DNA of 30,310 nucleotides from Methanobacteriota archaeon. GTDB taxonomy: Archaea; Halobacteriota; Methanosarcinia; Methanosarcinales; Methanosarcinaceae. The notes below the pieces were generated by a model. The model worked only from the letters and a program-made list of their open reading frames with translations, did not search any database and was not told where the DNA came from. Made by a program: the position numbers and the translations under genes. The stretch covers positions 1 to 30,310 of the forward strand of contig JAUPKV010000347.1 in assembly GCA_030837265.1 (NCBI GenBank), in the 5' to 3' direction. Shown piece after piece: positions 16,281-25,149 of this stretch. The stretch's first letter is position 1, and each line of letters opens with the position of its first letter.

Positions 16281-18401
16281 ATGTCAATGAAACAAAAAAA
16301 TGAAAAAATCCAGGTTTCAGGTTCAAAGGAACGAAAGGCGCAACGGGTGCCAAGCGGGGTTTATAAAACTCGAGCTTCAAAAGTAAATGATTCCTTTAGA
16401 GAAAGCCCTGATCCTAAAAGGGCTTCAGACCCTGGTTCAGCCGGGAAAAAAGACTCGCAGCGTTTTGAATATGAAGATAACTATATTTATTGGTGCGGGA
16501 AATGTAATCTGCCTCTTATCGGGGAGGGGTGTGGCAGATGTGGCGGCAAAGGAGAAACAATCAGGCTTTCTCAGCCTGCTGATGTTCGCTTCTGTTCTCC
16601 ACATGAAAGAGAAGTACTGGATAGCCGGCTTTGTTCTTCCTTCGGCGGTAATCCTCTCGGAGACAGGCTTATCCTTCTAAATAAAATTCCAGGTGAAGAT
16701 AAAACCGATGAAGTGATCGTAGATGGTTTTATTTTCGGAATCCTGCGTTTTGAGCTTTCAATAATGGATTATAACTTTGAACCCTCTGTGCAGGGTGCAA
16801 AAATCCTCCTGAAACATGGATTGGGTAGGAAAGTCGAACTTAAAAAAGCAAGTAAACATCTTAATGGGAAAAATGTAGGTTTAGAGCTCATTGAATCATT
16901 TGATAACAATATAAAGGCTAACGAATTCGTTCTTGTAACCGCCGCCAACTTGACTGGTTATGGAATTTCTCTCATTGACGGAAAGGATTTTTCAAAAACT
17001 AAAACCTCACATGAAATAGCAGCAAAAATTTTGAAGATCAGGAAGATCGATAGTAGTGAAGTATCTCTCCATTCCGAGATCCCGGATATAAAGGTATGCG
17101 TGGAAGCAAATAAAAAGCATCTGCAGATGCTTGGCAAAAATGCAATTAATACTATCAGAGGGATAGTTTCCAGAAACGAACACAAAGAACTGCCGGTTTA
17201 TGTTTCCTTCAGCGGTGGAAAAGACAGCCTTGTGGTGCTGGACCTGGCCCGGGCTGCCCTTAAGCAAAGAGAGCTTAAAGCCTTTTTCTTGAATACCGGG
17301 ATAGAATTTCCCGAAACTGTCGAGTTTGTGAGAATTTACTGCCTTGAAAATAAAGTTCCACTACAAGAGGTAAACTCAGGCACTGCTTTCTGGGAACAGG
17401 TTGAAAAATTCGGGCCTCCCGCAAAGGATTTTCGCTGGTGCTGCAAAGTATGCAAACTGGCTTCTGCAGGAGAACTTGAAGCAAAGAAAGAAATTGGTTC
17501 ACTCAGTATAGCATATCTGACAATCGATGGTAAGCGGAAGCATGAATCTTTTTCAAGAGCAAGGATTGCGGCAACTGAAACAAACCCCTTTGTCCCTTCC
17601 CAACTCAACATTTTTCCTATAAGGGATTGGAAGGCACTGGAAGTATGGCTTTATATTTACTGGAGAGGGCTCTCTTATAATCCTCTCTATGACCTTGGCT
17701 TTGAAAGGGTAGGATGCTGGCTGTGCCCTTCGGCTCTTGCTGCCGAATACCTTCGGGTAAAAGAGCTGCATCCTGACATGTATGATAAATGGGACTCCTT
17801 CCTGCTTGAATGGGCAAAGAATAACGGGTTTTCGGCAGAATTTATAAAACATGGATTCTGGCGCTGGAAAGAACTGCCCCCAAAGATGCTCAGGCTTGCG
17901 GAAGAACTTGGAATTTCTACTCTTGCGAAAGATAAAATCGAAGACTTTGAAATTGAAGTCGTGGGAGGAATTTCTCCTTGCAAAGCCGGAGGCTTCTCTA
18001 TTGAGGCCGGAGTCAGGGGAATCCGCGAAAAAGAAGCTCTAAACCTGCTTACCGTACTTGGAAATACGGTTTATGCGGAAGAACTGGGTCTACTAATGGT
18101 AAAAACTAAAAAAGGGACCATAAAACTCTTTTCAAACGGAAACCTGCTTGTGAATTCGGAAACAAAAGGAGAAGCTGTTAATCTCTTTACGGAAACTGTA
18201 AAACAATTTTTAAGGCTTTCTCGCTGCACAGGATGCGGGATATGCGTGAAAACTTGTCCAGTAGGTGCAGCTGCTCTCGAAGGAAAAAGGCCGTACGTAA
18301 AAGAAAACTGTACAGGATGCGGAAAATGTACAGATTCCTGCGTGGTGACCAGGTACTTTAATAAGTTTGTACCCGATCTGGACAAAAAACTAAGGATTTG
18401 A
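16281..18401 (+). CDS. PAPS-reductase-like PP-loop protein with Zn-ribbon, APS-reductase-type Cys motif and C-terminal ferredoxin domain
   Basis: The 706-residue cytoplasmic protein starts with a basic disordered tail, then a zinc-ribbon (CGKC...CGRC, from residue 72). A middle region at about 150-270 may be PUA-like, but I am not sure. The PP-loop SGGKDS at 311-316 marks the PAPS reductase/ATP pyrophosphatase superfamily. Next come Cys387-Cys388 (RWCCKVC) and C479-x-x-C482 (GCWLCP); this CC...CxxC layout with about 90 residues between matches the [4Fe-4S] ligands of APS reductases. The C-terminus has two 4Fe-4S motifs, CTGCGICVKTCP and CTGCGKCTDSC. The catalytic C-terminal ECGLH-type cysteine motif of true PAPS/APS reductases is not found. 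Related multidomain proteins occur in methanogens, often annotated as PAPS reductase, but sulfonucleotide reduction is doubtful here; a sulfur-transfer or RNA-modifying role is equally possible. Confidence 0.85.
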   Translation: MSMKQKNEKIQVSGSKERKAQRVPSGVYKTRASKVNDSFRESPDPKRASDPGSAGKKDSQRFEYEDNYIYWCGKCNLPLIGEGCGRCGGKGETIRLSQPADVRFCSPHEREVLDSRLCSSFGGNPLGDRLILLNKIPGEDKTDEVIVDGFIFGILRFELSIMDYNFEPSVQGAKILLKHGLGRKVELKKASKHLNGKNVGLELIESFDNNIKANEFVLVTAANLTGYGISLIDGKDFSKTKTSHEIAAKILKIRKIDSSEVSLHSEIPDIKVCVEANKKHLQMLGKNAINTIRGIVSRNEHKELPVYVSFSGGKDSLVVLDLARAALKQRELKAFFLNTGIEFPETVEFVRIYCLENKVPLQEVNSGTAFWEQVEKFGPPAKDFRWCCKVCKLASAGELEAKKEIGSLSIAYLTIDGKRKHESFSRARIAATETNPFVPSQLNIFPIRDWKALEVWLYIYWRGLSYNPLYDLGFERVGCWLCPSALAAEYLRVKELHPDMYDKWDSFLLEWAKNNGFSAEFIKHGFWRWKELPPKMLRLAEELGISTLAKDKIEDFEIEVVGGISPCKAGGFSIEAGVRGIREKEALNLLTVLGNTVYAEELGLLMVKTKKGTIKLFSNGNLLVNSETKGEAVNLFTETVKQFLRLSRCTGCGICVKTCPVGAAALEGKRPYVKENCTGCGKCTDSCVVTRYFNKFVPDLDKKLRI

Positions 18402-18411
18402 ATTTCCACAA

Positions 18412-18681
18412 GTGAAAACAAACCCCTTTGCAGCGGGACATGCCCCCGTAGTTCCTATTGTTCTTTATTACTTTTTTACTTTTTTACTTTCGTTTAATCC
18501 GAACAACGATGGGCTCTATGAGGACATCAACGGAAACGGAAGGCTGGATTTCGACGATGTTGTGGTATACTTTAATAACATGATATGGATAACGCAAAAA
18601 GGTCTGATTGCCTACTTTGATTATAACCACAACAGTAGAATTGATTTCAATGACGTTGTATTGCTTTTTAACATGCATTAG
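18412..18681 (+). pseudogene. Orphan dockerin-like (EF-hand repeat) fragment
   Basis: This 89-codon frame starts at a GTG with no good ribosome-binding site, ten bases after the PP-loop gene. Residues about 30-88 hold two calcium-binding repeats, NNDGLYEDINGNGRLDFDD and FDYNHNSRIDFNDV, which are nearly the same as the C-terminal end of the protease at 19107-21233. The DNA is also very similar, for example the shared GAGGACATCAACGGAAACGG. The N-terminal 28 residues (VVPIVLYYFFTFLLSF) arise partly from a short tandem repeat of TACTTTTT and do not resemble a natural domain. It is most likely the remnant of a second protease-type gene whose body has been lost. It could be a small expressed protein, but I see no sign of that. 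Confidence 0.6.
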
Positions 18682-19106
18682 GAGCCATCAAAAATAAAAA
18701 GTCATAAAATAAATGAAAAAAATGAAGATATATGTGCATGTTCATTTACCTAAACATGAACATGTGCATGTTCATTTACCTAAATATGAACATGTGCATA
18801 AGAAAGCCTAGGATTAAATAAGTTTAAAGGAATACGGGCATTTACGCTTTTTCTTCTTTTCTTTGGTCCGTTATTTAGTTTGTACCTGCCATTAAGTTGC
18901 ATTGGTTTTTGTGCTATATAGATAATTTTTATCAAATTTGATATAAATATCCAAACATATTAACATATTGAGAGACTAAATTAATTTATCCTTTTCAACG
19001 CTTAACTGTGATCACAATCTTTCATTTCACTCACATATTTTCCATATCGACTGTAAGCGATGGCAAGAAAATACTCTATACAAAAGGAAATGGATTGGAG
19101 ATAAAC
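18682..19106. other. Intergenic and promoter region of the papain-like protease gene
   Basis: The region contains the 30-bp tandem palindromic repeat (18731-18800) and a 12-bp perfect palindrome ATCAAATTTGAT at 18931-18942. The palindrome overlaps a TATA-like GATATAAATATCC (about 18940-18952). This TATA would start the protease transcript near 18970-18980, leaving a leader of roughly 130 bases. No gene is seen; the frame opening at 19008 lacks a signal peptide start and a ribosome-binding site. Confidence 0.5.
18731..18800. repeat. 30-bp tandem repeat of nested palindromes (2.3 copies)
   Basis: Two full units (18731-18760 and 18761-18790) differ at only two positions, and a third begins CATGTGCAT at 18791. 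The unit junction forms ATGAACATGTGCATGTTCAT (18756-18775), with 9-base arms that are perfect inverted repeats around TG. Half-palindromes occur 30 bases on either side (right arm near 18737-18745, left arm at 18786-18794). A 30-bp spacing would place the sites on nearly the same face of the helix, as expected for cooperative operator binding upstream of the protease. Confidence 0.6.
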
Positions 19107-21233
19107 ATGCAAAAAAAAGTTAACATAAAAAGTAACGCAAGTGTGAAAAATTTAATAATCTGCGTTAAGTTGTTGATTCTATTTGTCGTTTTTTGCTCGT
19201 CTTTAGCAGTAGCAAGCACAGTACCAGATTCTTCACTTGCATCAGTAAGCCCTGAATTTGTTAAATGCCAGAGTGAAAAAATGCCCACTCAAACTGTTTC
19301 TTTCATGGGACATAAAGCTGGATATGTACCATCCCCTGTGGATCTTAGCCATCTTAAGCATACTTCTACAGTTAAAGCAATTGCTAAAGTATCTTTTCCG
19401 GCTTATTATGATTTGCGGATAATGAATAAGGTAACCCCTGTGAAGAATCAGGGTCTGGCAGGATGTTGCTGGGCATTTGCAGCTTGTGCATCTCTTGAAT
19501 CAAATTTAAAGCCGGAAGAGGCCTGGGACTTTTCAGAAAATAACCTGAAAAATGTGCTTTCAAACGCATCTCCCGCTGGATTTGATTACAGTGAAGGAGG
19601 CGATGAGACCATGTCAATAGCTTACCTGGCCCGTTGGAGTGGACCGGTGAATGAAAGCGATGATCCTTTCAGCGCTTCTTCGGTCTATTCACCCAATGAA
19701 CTCGGACTTCCGGTTCAGAAACATGTACAAGATGTAATTTTTCTTCCTGACATGCAGGGGCCGCTGGATTACAATTTAATAAAATCCGCAATCCAGAACT
19801 ACGGAGCAGTACATTCAGTTACGTTCATGGCTGACGGTATCAATAATTATTATAATAGAACCACGAAGAGTCACTACTACGATGGCAATTCATCACCCAA
19901 TCATGAAGTAGCCATTGTTGGTTGGGACGACAATTTTGATAAGAATAATTTTACCAGGATTCCGCCCGGAGATGGAGCATTTATTGTAAAAAATAGTTGG
20001 GGATCAACCTGGGGTGAAAACGGATATTTCTATGTTTCTTACTATGATTCAAATATAGGAACCAAGAACTCAATTTTTACGGCTGAAAGCTCTAATAACT
20101 ATAAATATATCTACCAATACGACCCCCTGGGGTGGACCAGTACTTATGGATACAATAACCAAACTTGCTGGTGTGCAAATATCTTTACTGTGAAATCAGA
20201 AGAGATCCTTAAAGCTGTAAGTTTCTATGCAACAGACTCAAACTGCAACTATGAAATTTATATATATACTAATCCGAATTCGGGCCCCCTTAATCAGTCC
20301 GGCCCTGTTTTTACCCAGAGTGGTGTAAGTACCACAGCAGGCTACCATACTGTTCGTCTGAATACTGGAATTTTGCTACAGGCCAACCAGAAGTTCTCAG
20401 TGGTCCTGAAACTTATGACTCCTGGCTACAATTATCCTGTAGCTATCGAATATCCGCTTTCGGGCTATAGCAGCAAAGCAAAAGCAAACACAGGAGAAAG
20501 TTTTGTTAGTCCGAACGGGAATAGATGGACCGACTTAACTACAACATATTCAAATACCAATGTTTGCATCAAGGCATTCACCGATGCGGGAACTCCTCTT
20601 CCTGTTGTGGCAAACATTTCATTTAATCCTCAAGTAATTAAAGTGAATCCCCATTCTTCGCAGAGTCTCCGGATTTTGATGGATAAAGTTCCAGCTAATG
20701 GATTGGCAAGCTATAATATCACAATTTCGGTCCTAAACCTAACAATAGCGAATATCACTGCGGTTTCTCCACCTGACTGGGCAGGAGTATCAAACACTTC
20801 TATAGTTCCTTCAAGTTCTGTCTGGATAAAAGCTGTAAATCTTGGTCAAGTTCATGCTGGAGACACTAATGTTTCATTGGGAGTCATTAATTTAACCGGA
20901 ATAAAGGAAGGTTCTTCGGACATAAACATCGTATCAACGGAAATGAATGCTGATAATGGCGATTTGATAAATCCTTCCGTGATCGCAAGTAAGGTAACTG
21001 TAGTACTACTTCCAATTTTCCCTGGTTGCACTAAAACTCCGACAGATCTAAACAATGATGGCTTTTATGAGGACATCAACGGAAACGGAAGATGGGATTT
21101 TGCTGATATTGCGACATACTATAATAGTATAACATGGATCACACAAAATGGTCTGGTTACCTACTTTGATTATAACAACAACGGAAGAATTGATTTTAGT
21201 GATGTCGTTAGGCTTTACAACATGCAAAAATAA
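19107..21233 (+). CDS. Secreted papain-family (C1A) cysteine protease with lectin-like and C-terminal dockerin-like domains
   Basis: The start at 19107 has GGAG six bases upstream and directly gives a signal peptide (VKLLILFVVFCSSLAVAS). The 19008 ATG would add 33 unrelated residues. In numbering from 19008, the papain catalytic set is complete: Gln148 and Cys154 in VKNQGLAGCCWAFA, His299 in NHEVAIVGW and Asn329 in VKNSWGSTWGENG. The segment after the protease domain (about 360-530) resembles the lectin-like domain often found after archaeal C1A domains. An Ig-like beta domain and a C-terminal pair of EF-hand/dockerin-like repeats (NNDGFYEDINGNGRWDF, FDYNNNGRIDFSD) follow. It is therefore an exported protease that may attach to a partner through its C-terminus. 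A fragment with the same module lies upstream at 18412-18681. Confidence 0.9.
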   Translation: MQKKVNIKSNASVKNLIICVKLLILFVVFCSSLAVASTVPDSSLASVSPEFVKCQSEKMPTQTVSFMGHKAGYVPSPVDLSHLKHTSTVKAIAKVSFPAYYDLRIMNKVTPVKNQGLAGCCWAFAACASLESNLKPEEAWDFSENNLKNVLSNASPAGFDYSEGGDETMSIAYLARWSGPVNESDDPFSASSVYSPNELGLPVQKHVQDVIFLPDMQGPLDYNLIKSAIQNYGAVHSVTFMADGINNYYNRTTKSHYYDGNSSPNHEVAIVGWDDNFDKNNFTRIPPGDGAFIVKNSWGSTWGENGYFYVSYYDSNIGTKNSIFTAESSNNYKYIYQYDPLGWTSTYGYNNQTCWCANIFTVKSEEILKAVSFYATDSNCNYEIYIYTNPNSGPLNQSGPVFTQSGVSTTAGYHTVRLNTGILLQANQKFSVVLKLMTPGYNYPVAIEYPLSGYSSKAKANTGESFVSPNGNRWTDLTTTYSNTNVCIKAFTDAGTPLPVVANISFNPQVIKVNPHSSQSLRILMDKVPANGLASYNITISVLNLTIANITAVSPPDWAGVSNTSIVPSSSVWIKAVNLGQVHAGDTNVSLGVINLTGIKEGSSDINIVSTEMNADNGDLINPSVIASKVTVVLLPIFPGCTKTPTDLNNDGFYEDINGNGRWDFADIATYYNSITWITQNGLVTYFDYNNNGRIDFSDVVRLYNMQK

Positions 21234-21313
21234 AAAACAGTGAAAAATTAAATTCGATCAATATAACTGCATAAATCATTTTATATAGAATTTAATTCAT
21301 ACAGTTAAGTAGC

Positions 21314-22492
21314 ATGTCGAATGTTTCAGACAACTTGAATACTCACGATTCACACAGGATAAAATTAGAGAATAAATATCTGGATTTTTATGACAAAATG
21401 CTCACAAGCCGCTGGAAAATTGGGGCATTTATAGTAATAGCAGTGCTATTATTCTTTTCTTTTTTAGTCTTGCTGCCTCTTGCGGACGGGATAGTACTGG
21501 GTCTTGTTTTTGCTTACATCGCAAGGCCTATTCAATTAAAATTCAAAGACCACAGAAAATTGGGGGCATTTTTTGCCAGCCTCTGCATTTTCATCCCTCT
21601 TGTATTTGTTATAGGAATAGGAATTCTAGAAATCGTGAACCAGGTCACCTGGATTATTGGCAATAAGGCAGCAGTTACCAGGGCAGCTGTTGATTTCATA
21701 CATGCCCTTAATATTCCGCAAGAAATTGTCGACATTATCAATGATGCGGTCAAAAATCTTTCCGGATCTTTGTTCCCTGCAATCGGAGGTATAGGTATTC
21801 TGGGATATGCAGAGAGTATAAGCCATTTCATCATTAATTTCATGGTTTCGATCTTTCTCTGCTATTATATACTTGCTGACGGTGACCGACTTTATAATGT
21901 CTTTCTTGGTATAATGCCAGTAGATTACAAGGGAATAATAAACCGATATGCATGTCACCTTAATCAGATCCTCCAAGGAATTTTCCTGGGAAGTGCCTAT
22001 TCTGCCATCATTGTAAGTGTGACTTCCGTTATAGTTTTCTATGCTTTTGGGTTCCCCCATGTTCTGGCACTTGCGACCCTTATCTTTATAGCGTCAGTTA
22101 TCCCCCTTTTTGCAGGATATATGGTGCTTATACCGCTCGCTCTGATGCGCTATGTACAGTATGGGTTTGAGAGTGCAGTATTTTTCCTCGTAGTAGCTTC
22201 AGTTATAATATACGGTCCTCCGGAATTATTCCTGCGACCTCTTCTGACAGGAATGCAGTCAAAAATTCACCCCATGCTAATAATACTCGCTTTTCTAGGA
22301 GGAGCTTTTGTCGGAGGAATCGCAGGGCTTTTTGCAGCTCCCATACTGCTGGGAGCTCTGGTTGCGGCTTATAGAGTTTACCAGGAATACGGACATCCTG
22401 AGCAAATAGAGCTTAACATGTTGCTTAAGAAACTGAGAGGCTCCAGCATTTCTGCCACCAATTCCGAACAGAGTAGTGATCCGGCAAATTAA
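21314..22492 (+). CDS. AI-2E family transporter (PerM-type membrane protein)
   Basis: The 392-residue protein has about eight membrane helices: two early (about 35-72), a third at about 78-100, a pair in the middle around SHFIINFMVSIFLCYYI, and a cluster at the C-terminus. The family-typical segments FLGSAYSAIIVSVTSVIVFYAFGFP and GGAFVGGIAGLFAAPILLGALVAAY are present. This large family includes the E. coli TqsA exporter and Na+/H+ antiporters; the substrate cannot be predicted from sequence, and quorum signalling is not implied. A TATA-like TTTTATATAGAA at 21279-21290 lies about 30 bases before the ATG and there is no ribosome-binding site, so the transcript may be leaderless or nearly so. 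Confidence 0.88.
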   Translation: MSNVSDNLNTHDSHRIKLENKYLDFYDKMLTSRWKIGAFIVIAVLLFFSFLVLLPLADGIVLGLVFAYIARPIQLKFKDHRKLGAFFASLCIFIPLVFVIGIGILEIVNQVTWIIGNKAAVTRAAVDFIHALNIPQEIVDIINDAVKNLSGSLFPAIGGIGILGYAESISHFIINFMVSIFLCYYILADGDRLYNVFLGIMPVDYKGIINRYACHLNQILQGIFLGSAYSAIIVSVTSVIVFYAFGFPHVLALATLIFIASVIPLFAGYMVLIPLALMRYVQYGFESAVFFLVVASVIIYGPPELFLRPLLTGMQSKIHPMLIILAFLGGAFVGGIAGLFAAPILLGALVAAYRVYQEYGHPEQIELNMLLKKLRGSSISATNSEQSSDPAN

Positions 22493-22628
22493 AAAGGGAT
22501 TGCTTTATATTGTTGCAGGATATTAGGACTTCATATATTCTTCTTAATTTACGTTAATCAAGATCTGGTGACGGCACAAATCGCAGGCAGTGGAGATAAT
22601 TTAACTTATCCATCCAGAACCAGTTTAC

Positions 22629-22676
22629 TATATAAAACATATTTTTGGAAACATACTCTTGCGGTTTGGCGAACCG
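22629..22676 (+). promoter_or_regulatory. Promoter and 5'-leader hairpin of thrS
   Basis: CTATATAAAACAT (22628-22640) is a strong TATA element that predicts a start near 22655-22660. At that point CGGTT (22662-22666) and AACCG (22672-22676) form a short stem around TGGCG, so the transcript could begin with a hairpin. The ribosome-binding site GGTGG (22688-22692) follows. The hairpin may stabilise the leader or affect translation; this is inference. Confidence 0.45.
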
Positions 22677-22697
22677 ATGATATAACACGGTGGTACA

Positions 22698-24623
22698 ATG
22701 CAGTTATTGCTTATTCATTCCGATTATATTGAATACGAAACCAAAAAACAAACTCCTGTTGCAGAAAAAATAGATGAGTGCTTAAAGTCCGGAAGGCTTG
22801 AAGAAGCACTTACGGCTTTTACGGCCGTGGAGAAAGTAGATGAGGCAAATCCGGAAGAAGCTGTAGAAAAGGCAGTTTTTGAAATCGAAAAGGTAGCCGC
22901 ACAGGTTAAAACCAACCGGATAATGCTCTACCCTTATGCCCATTTAAGTTCTGACCTTTCCTCGCCGAAAGTTGCAGTGCAAGTCTTAAAAGGGATAGAA
23001 ACAGCTCTCTCTGATAAATACGAAGTCAAACGTGCTCCTTTCGGATGGTATAAAGCTTTTACCATAAGCTGTAAAGGGCATCCCCTGTCTGAACTTTCCA
23101 GAAGCATTCGGCCCGAAGGAATGGCAAAGCCAGCAAAAAAAACAGATGCCTGCGGCTCAGTTGAAACAATCGTAGAGAAGGAAGAGGTTGTTTCCGAAGC
23201 CCTGAAAGCTGAAAGCACCGCAAAATCTTACTGGCGAATTCTGACTCCTGATGGCGAACTTCACGAAATTGAGGACTTTGATCTCACTCCTTACCCCAAA
23301 CTTCAACAATTTGTAAACTATGAAATTTCCAAGAGCAGGGCTGTCGAAAGAGCTCCACCGCATGTAGAGCTAATGAGGAGGCTTGAACTTGCGGATTATG
23401 AACCTGGTTCCGATTCCGGAAATATGCGCTACTATCCCAAAGGCAGACTAGTAAAATCCCTGCTGGAGAATTACGTGCTTGATGTCGCAACCGATTTTGG
23501 GGCAATGGAAGTTGAAACTCCTCTAATGTACGATATGAACCACCCTACCCTGAAGAAATACCTGGACCGATTCCCTGCCAGGCAGTATTCTATCGAGTCC
23601 GATAAACGGCAGATGTTCTTGCGCTTTGCAGCCTGCTTCGGACAGTTCCTGATGAACCATGATATGACAATTTCCTACAGGAACCTGCCTCTTCGCATGA
23701 TCGAAATGACCCGGTACAGCTTCAGAAAGGAACAGAGGGGAGAGCTCGTTGGCTTAAGAAGACTCAGGGCTTTTACTATGCCGGATATGCACACTCTCTG
23801 TGCGGACATGGCCCAGGCTGTAGACCAGTTCAAACAGCAGTACGACCTCTGCATCAATGTGCTTGAAAATGTGGGAATTCAAATAAGTGACTACGAGGTC
23901 GCCATACGCTTTACAAAAGACTTTTACGAGTCTAATAAAGCACTCGTGGTCAATATGGCAAAAACAGTCGATAAACCTGTGCTTATTGAGATGTGGGACA
24001 AACGTTTCTTCTACTTCGTGCTTAAATTTGAATTTAACTTTGTAGATGCACTTGCCAAAGCAAGCGCACTTTCCACTGTTCAGATTGATGTGGAAAATGC
24101 TGAAAGGTATGACATTTCTTACGTAAACACGGAAGGAAAACTGGAAAGGCCGGTGGTGCTTCACTGTTCTCCAAGCGGGGCAATAGAACGCTGTATTTAT
24201 GCTCTTCTTGAAAAGGCTGCAATGGAAACCGAAGTAGGAAAGATTCCTATGCTACCCATGTGGCTTTCTCCAACCCAGGTTAGGATTATACCGATTTCGG
24301 AAAAACATATATCCTTTGCCGAGGAAGTCTCAAATAAACTTGACTGCAGAGCTGATATTGATGACCGCGACTTATCAATAGGCAAGAAAGTAAGAGAGGC
24401 AGGAAGAGAATGGGTACCCTATGTAGTGGTTATCGGGGACAAGGAAGTAGAAGATGGAACCATTAATGTAACCATCAGGGCCGAATCCGAGGAGAACAAA
24501 CCTATAAAAGTTCAAATGACTCCCGATGAACTCAACATGCGAATCAGAAGCGAAATAGCAGGTAAACCTTTCCGGAAGCTTGCCCTTGCAAAATATCTTT
24601 CTGCAAGACCGAAGTTCCTTTGA
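22698..24623 (+). CDS. thrS: Threonyl-tRNA synthetase, archaeal type
   Basis: Charges tRNA-Thr with threonine in the cytoplasm. The N-terminus (about 1-140, [14 protein letters not shown]) is the archaeal editing domain related to D-aminoacyl-tRNA deacylase, in place of the bacterial TGS-N2 domains. It removes serine from misacylated tRNA. The class II catalytic core follows, with motif 2 in [14 protein letters not shown] and motif 3 in [15 protein letters not shown]. The zinc ligands are C313 (FAACFG), H365 (PDMHTL) and H489 (VLHCSP), with spacing like the bacterial enzyme. The anticodon-binding domain at the C-terminus ends [18 protein letters not shown] five bases before the ATG is the ribosome-binding site. 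Length of 641 and all motifs are normal. Confidence 0.96.
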   Translation: MQLLLIHSDYIEYETKKQTPVAEKIDECLKSGRLEEALTAFTAVEKVDEANPEEAVEKAVFEIEKVAAQVKTNRIMLYPYAHLSSDLSSPKVAVQVLKGIETALSDKYEVKRAPFGWYKAFTISCKGHPLSELSRSIRPEGMAKPAKKTDACGSVETIVEKEEVVSEALKAESTAKSYWRILTPDGELHEIEDFDLTPYPKLQQFVNYEISKSRAVERAPPHVELMRRLELADYEPGSDSGNMRYYPKGRLVKSLLENYVLDVATDFGAMEVETPLMYDMNHPTLKKYLDRFPARQYSIESDKRQMFLRFAACFGQFLMNHDMTISYRNLPLRMIEMTRYSFRKEQRGELVGLRRLRAFTMPDMHTLCADMAQAVDQFKQQYDLCINVLENVGIQISDYEVAIRFTKDFYESNKALVVNMAKTVDKPVLIEMWDKRFFYFVLKFEFNFVDALAKASALSTVQIDVENAERYDISYVNTEGKLERPVVLHCSPSGAIERCIYALLEKAAMETEVGKIPMLPMWLSPTQVRIIPISEKHISFAEEVSNKLDCRADIDDRDLSIGKKVREAGREWVPYVVVIGDKEVEDGTINVTIRAESEENKPIKVQMTPDELNMRIRSEIAGKPFRKLALAKYLSARPKFL

Positions 24624-25149
24624 TTTATTATCAACCTAAAATTTTTTAGATGATCTTCCCGATGGTACAGGAAGAATTTCTGTTTACCATCCTCATTTGT
24701 CCTTTTTGGCACAAAATATATATTGATGTAATTCTTATTAGAGAATTGGGAATTATTTAGAGAAAATTAATTTCGGATTTATTCTTTTTGGCTTCCTGAA
24801 GCAGGTTATTACTATGTTTTCTTTAATGGAGCCATTTATGTGTTGTATCTGAATTGCGGGGAGTACTTCTTACAATGTCCTTGTACATGCAATGTCACTT
24901 GCATGATTTTATTATTGAGTTGGGTTAATATTTGAATTGACAACTGATAAAAGTGCCGGACCATTAATAAATAAACTACCCTAAAATACTCAAATATACT
25001 AATAATATTTTGACCCTATTACTTCGATTTATACTTGAATTGCTATTGTTTAAGATTACAGATTTTAGTGCAACTTCTTTGAGAAGTGTATTCAGGTTTC
25101 TAGATTTAATAAAAAATTTTACAGTAACATGCGTGAGGATAATATATTG
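24624..25149. other. Intergenic region with a palindrome and promoter
   Basis: It holds no gene. CATGCAA (24886-24892) and TTGCATG (24899-24905) are perfect inverted repeats around TGTCAC, and the same stretch is an imperfect direct repeat of CAATGTC-CTTG-CATG (24873-24905). The AT-rich right part has several TATA-like sites that could serve the helicase gene. A weak minus-strand frame at 24976-25203 overlaps the helicase start and is not supported. Confidence 0.5.
24873..24905. repeat. Nested direct and inverted repeat, operator candidate
   Basis: CAATGTCCTTGTACATG and CAATGTCACTTGCATG lie side by side as imperfect direct copies, and the 7-base arms CATGCAA and TTGCATG form a 20-base palindrome with six central bases. 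Such an arrangement suits a dimeric DNA-binding protein. It lies about 245 bases upstream of the helicase start, so its target promoter is uncertain. Confidence 0.35.

Noticed and set aside
17553..17983. Several minus-strand frames of 66-99 codons inside the PP-loop gene
   Set aside because: They overlap one another and the CxxC region of a gene whose coding direction is certain.
18731..18800. CRISPR array
   Set aside because: The 30-base units are directly joined without spacers and there are no more than 2.3 copies, so this is a tandem repeat and not a CRISPR.
19008..19106. N-terminal extension of the protease from the ATG at 19008
   Set aside because: The added 33 residues are not a signal peptide and lack a ribosome-binding site, whereas 19107 has GGAG at the right distance and begins a proper signal peptide.
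23754..24164. Minus-strand frame of 136 codons inside thrS
   Set aside because: Antisense to the catalytic core of threonyl-tRNA synthetase, with no independent support.
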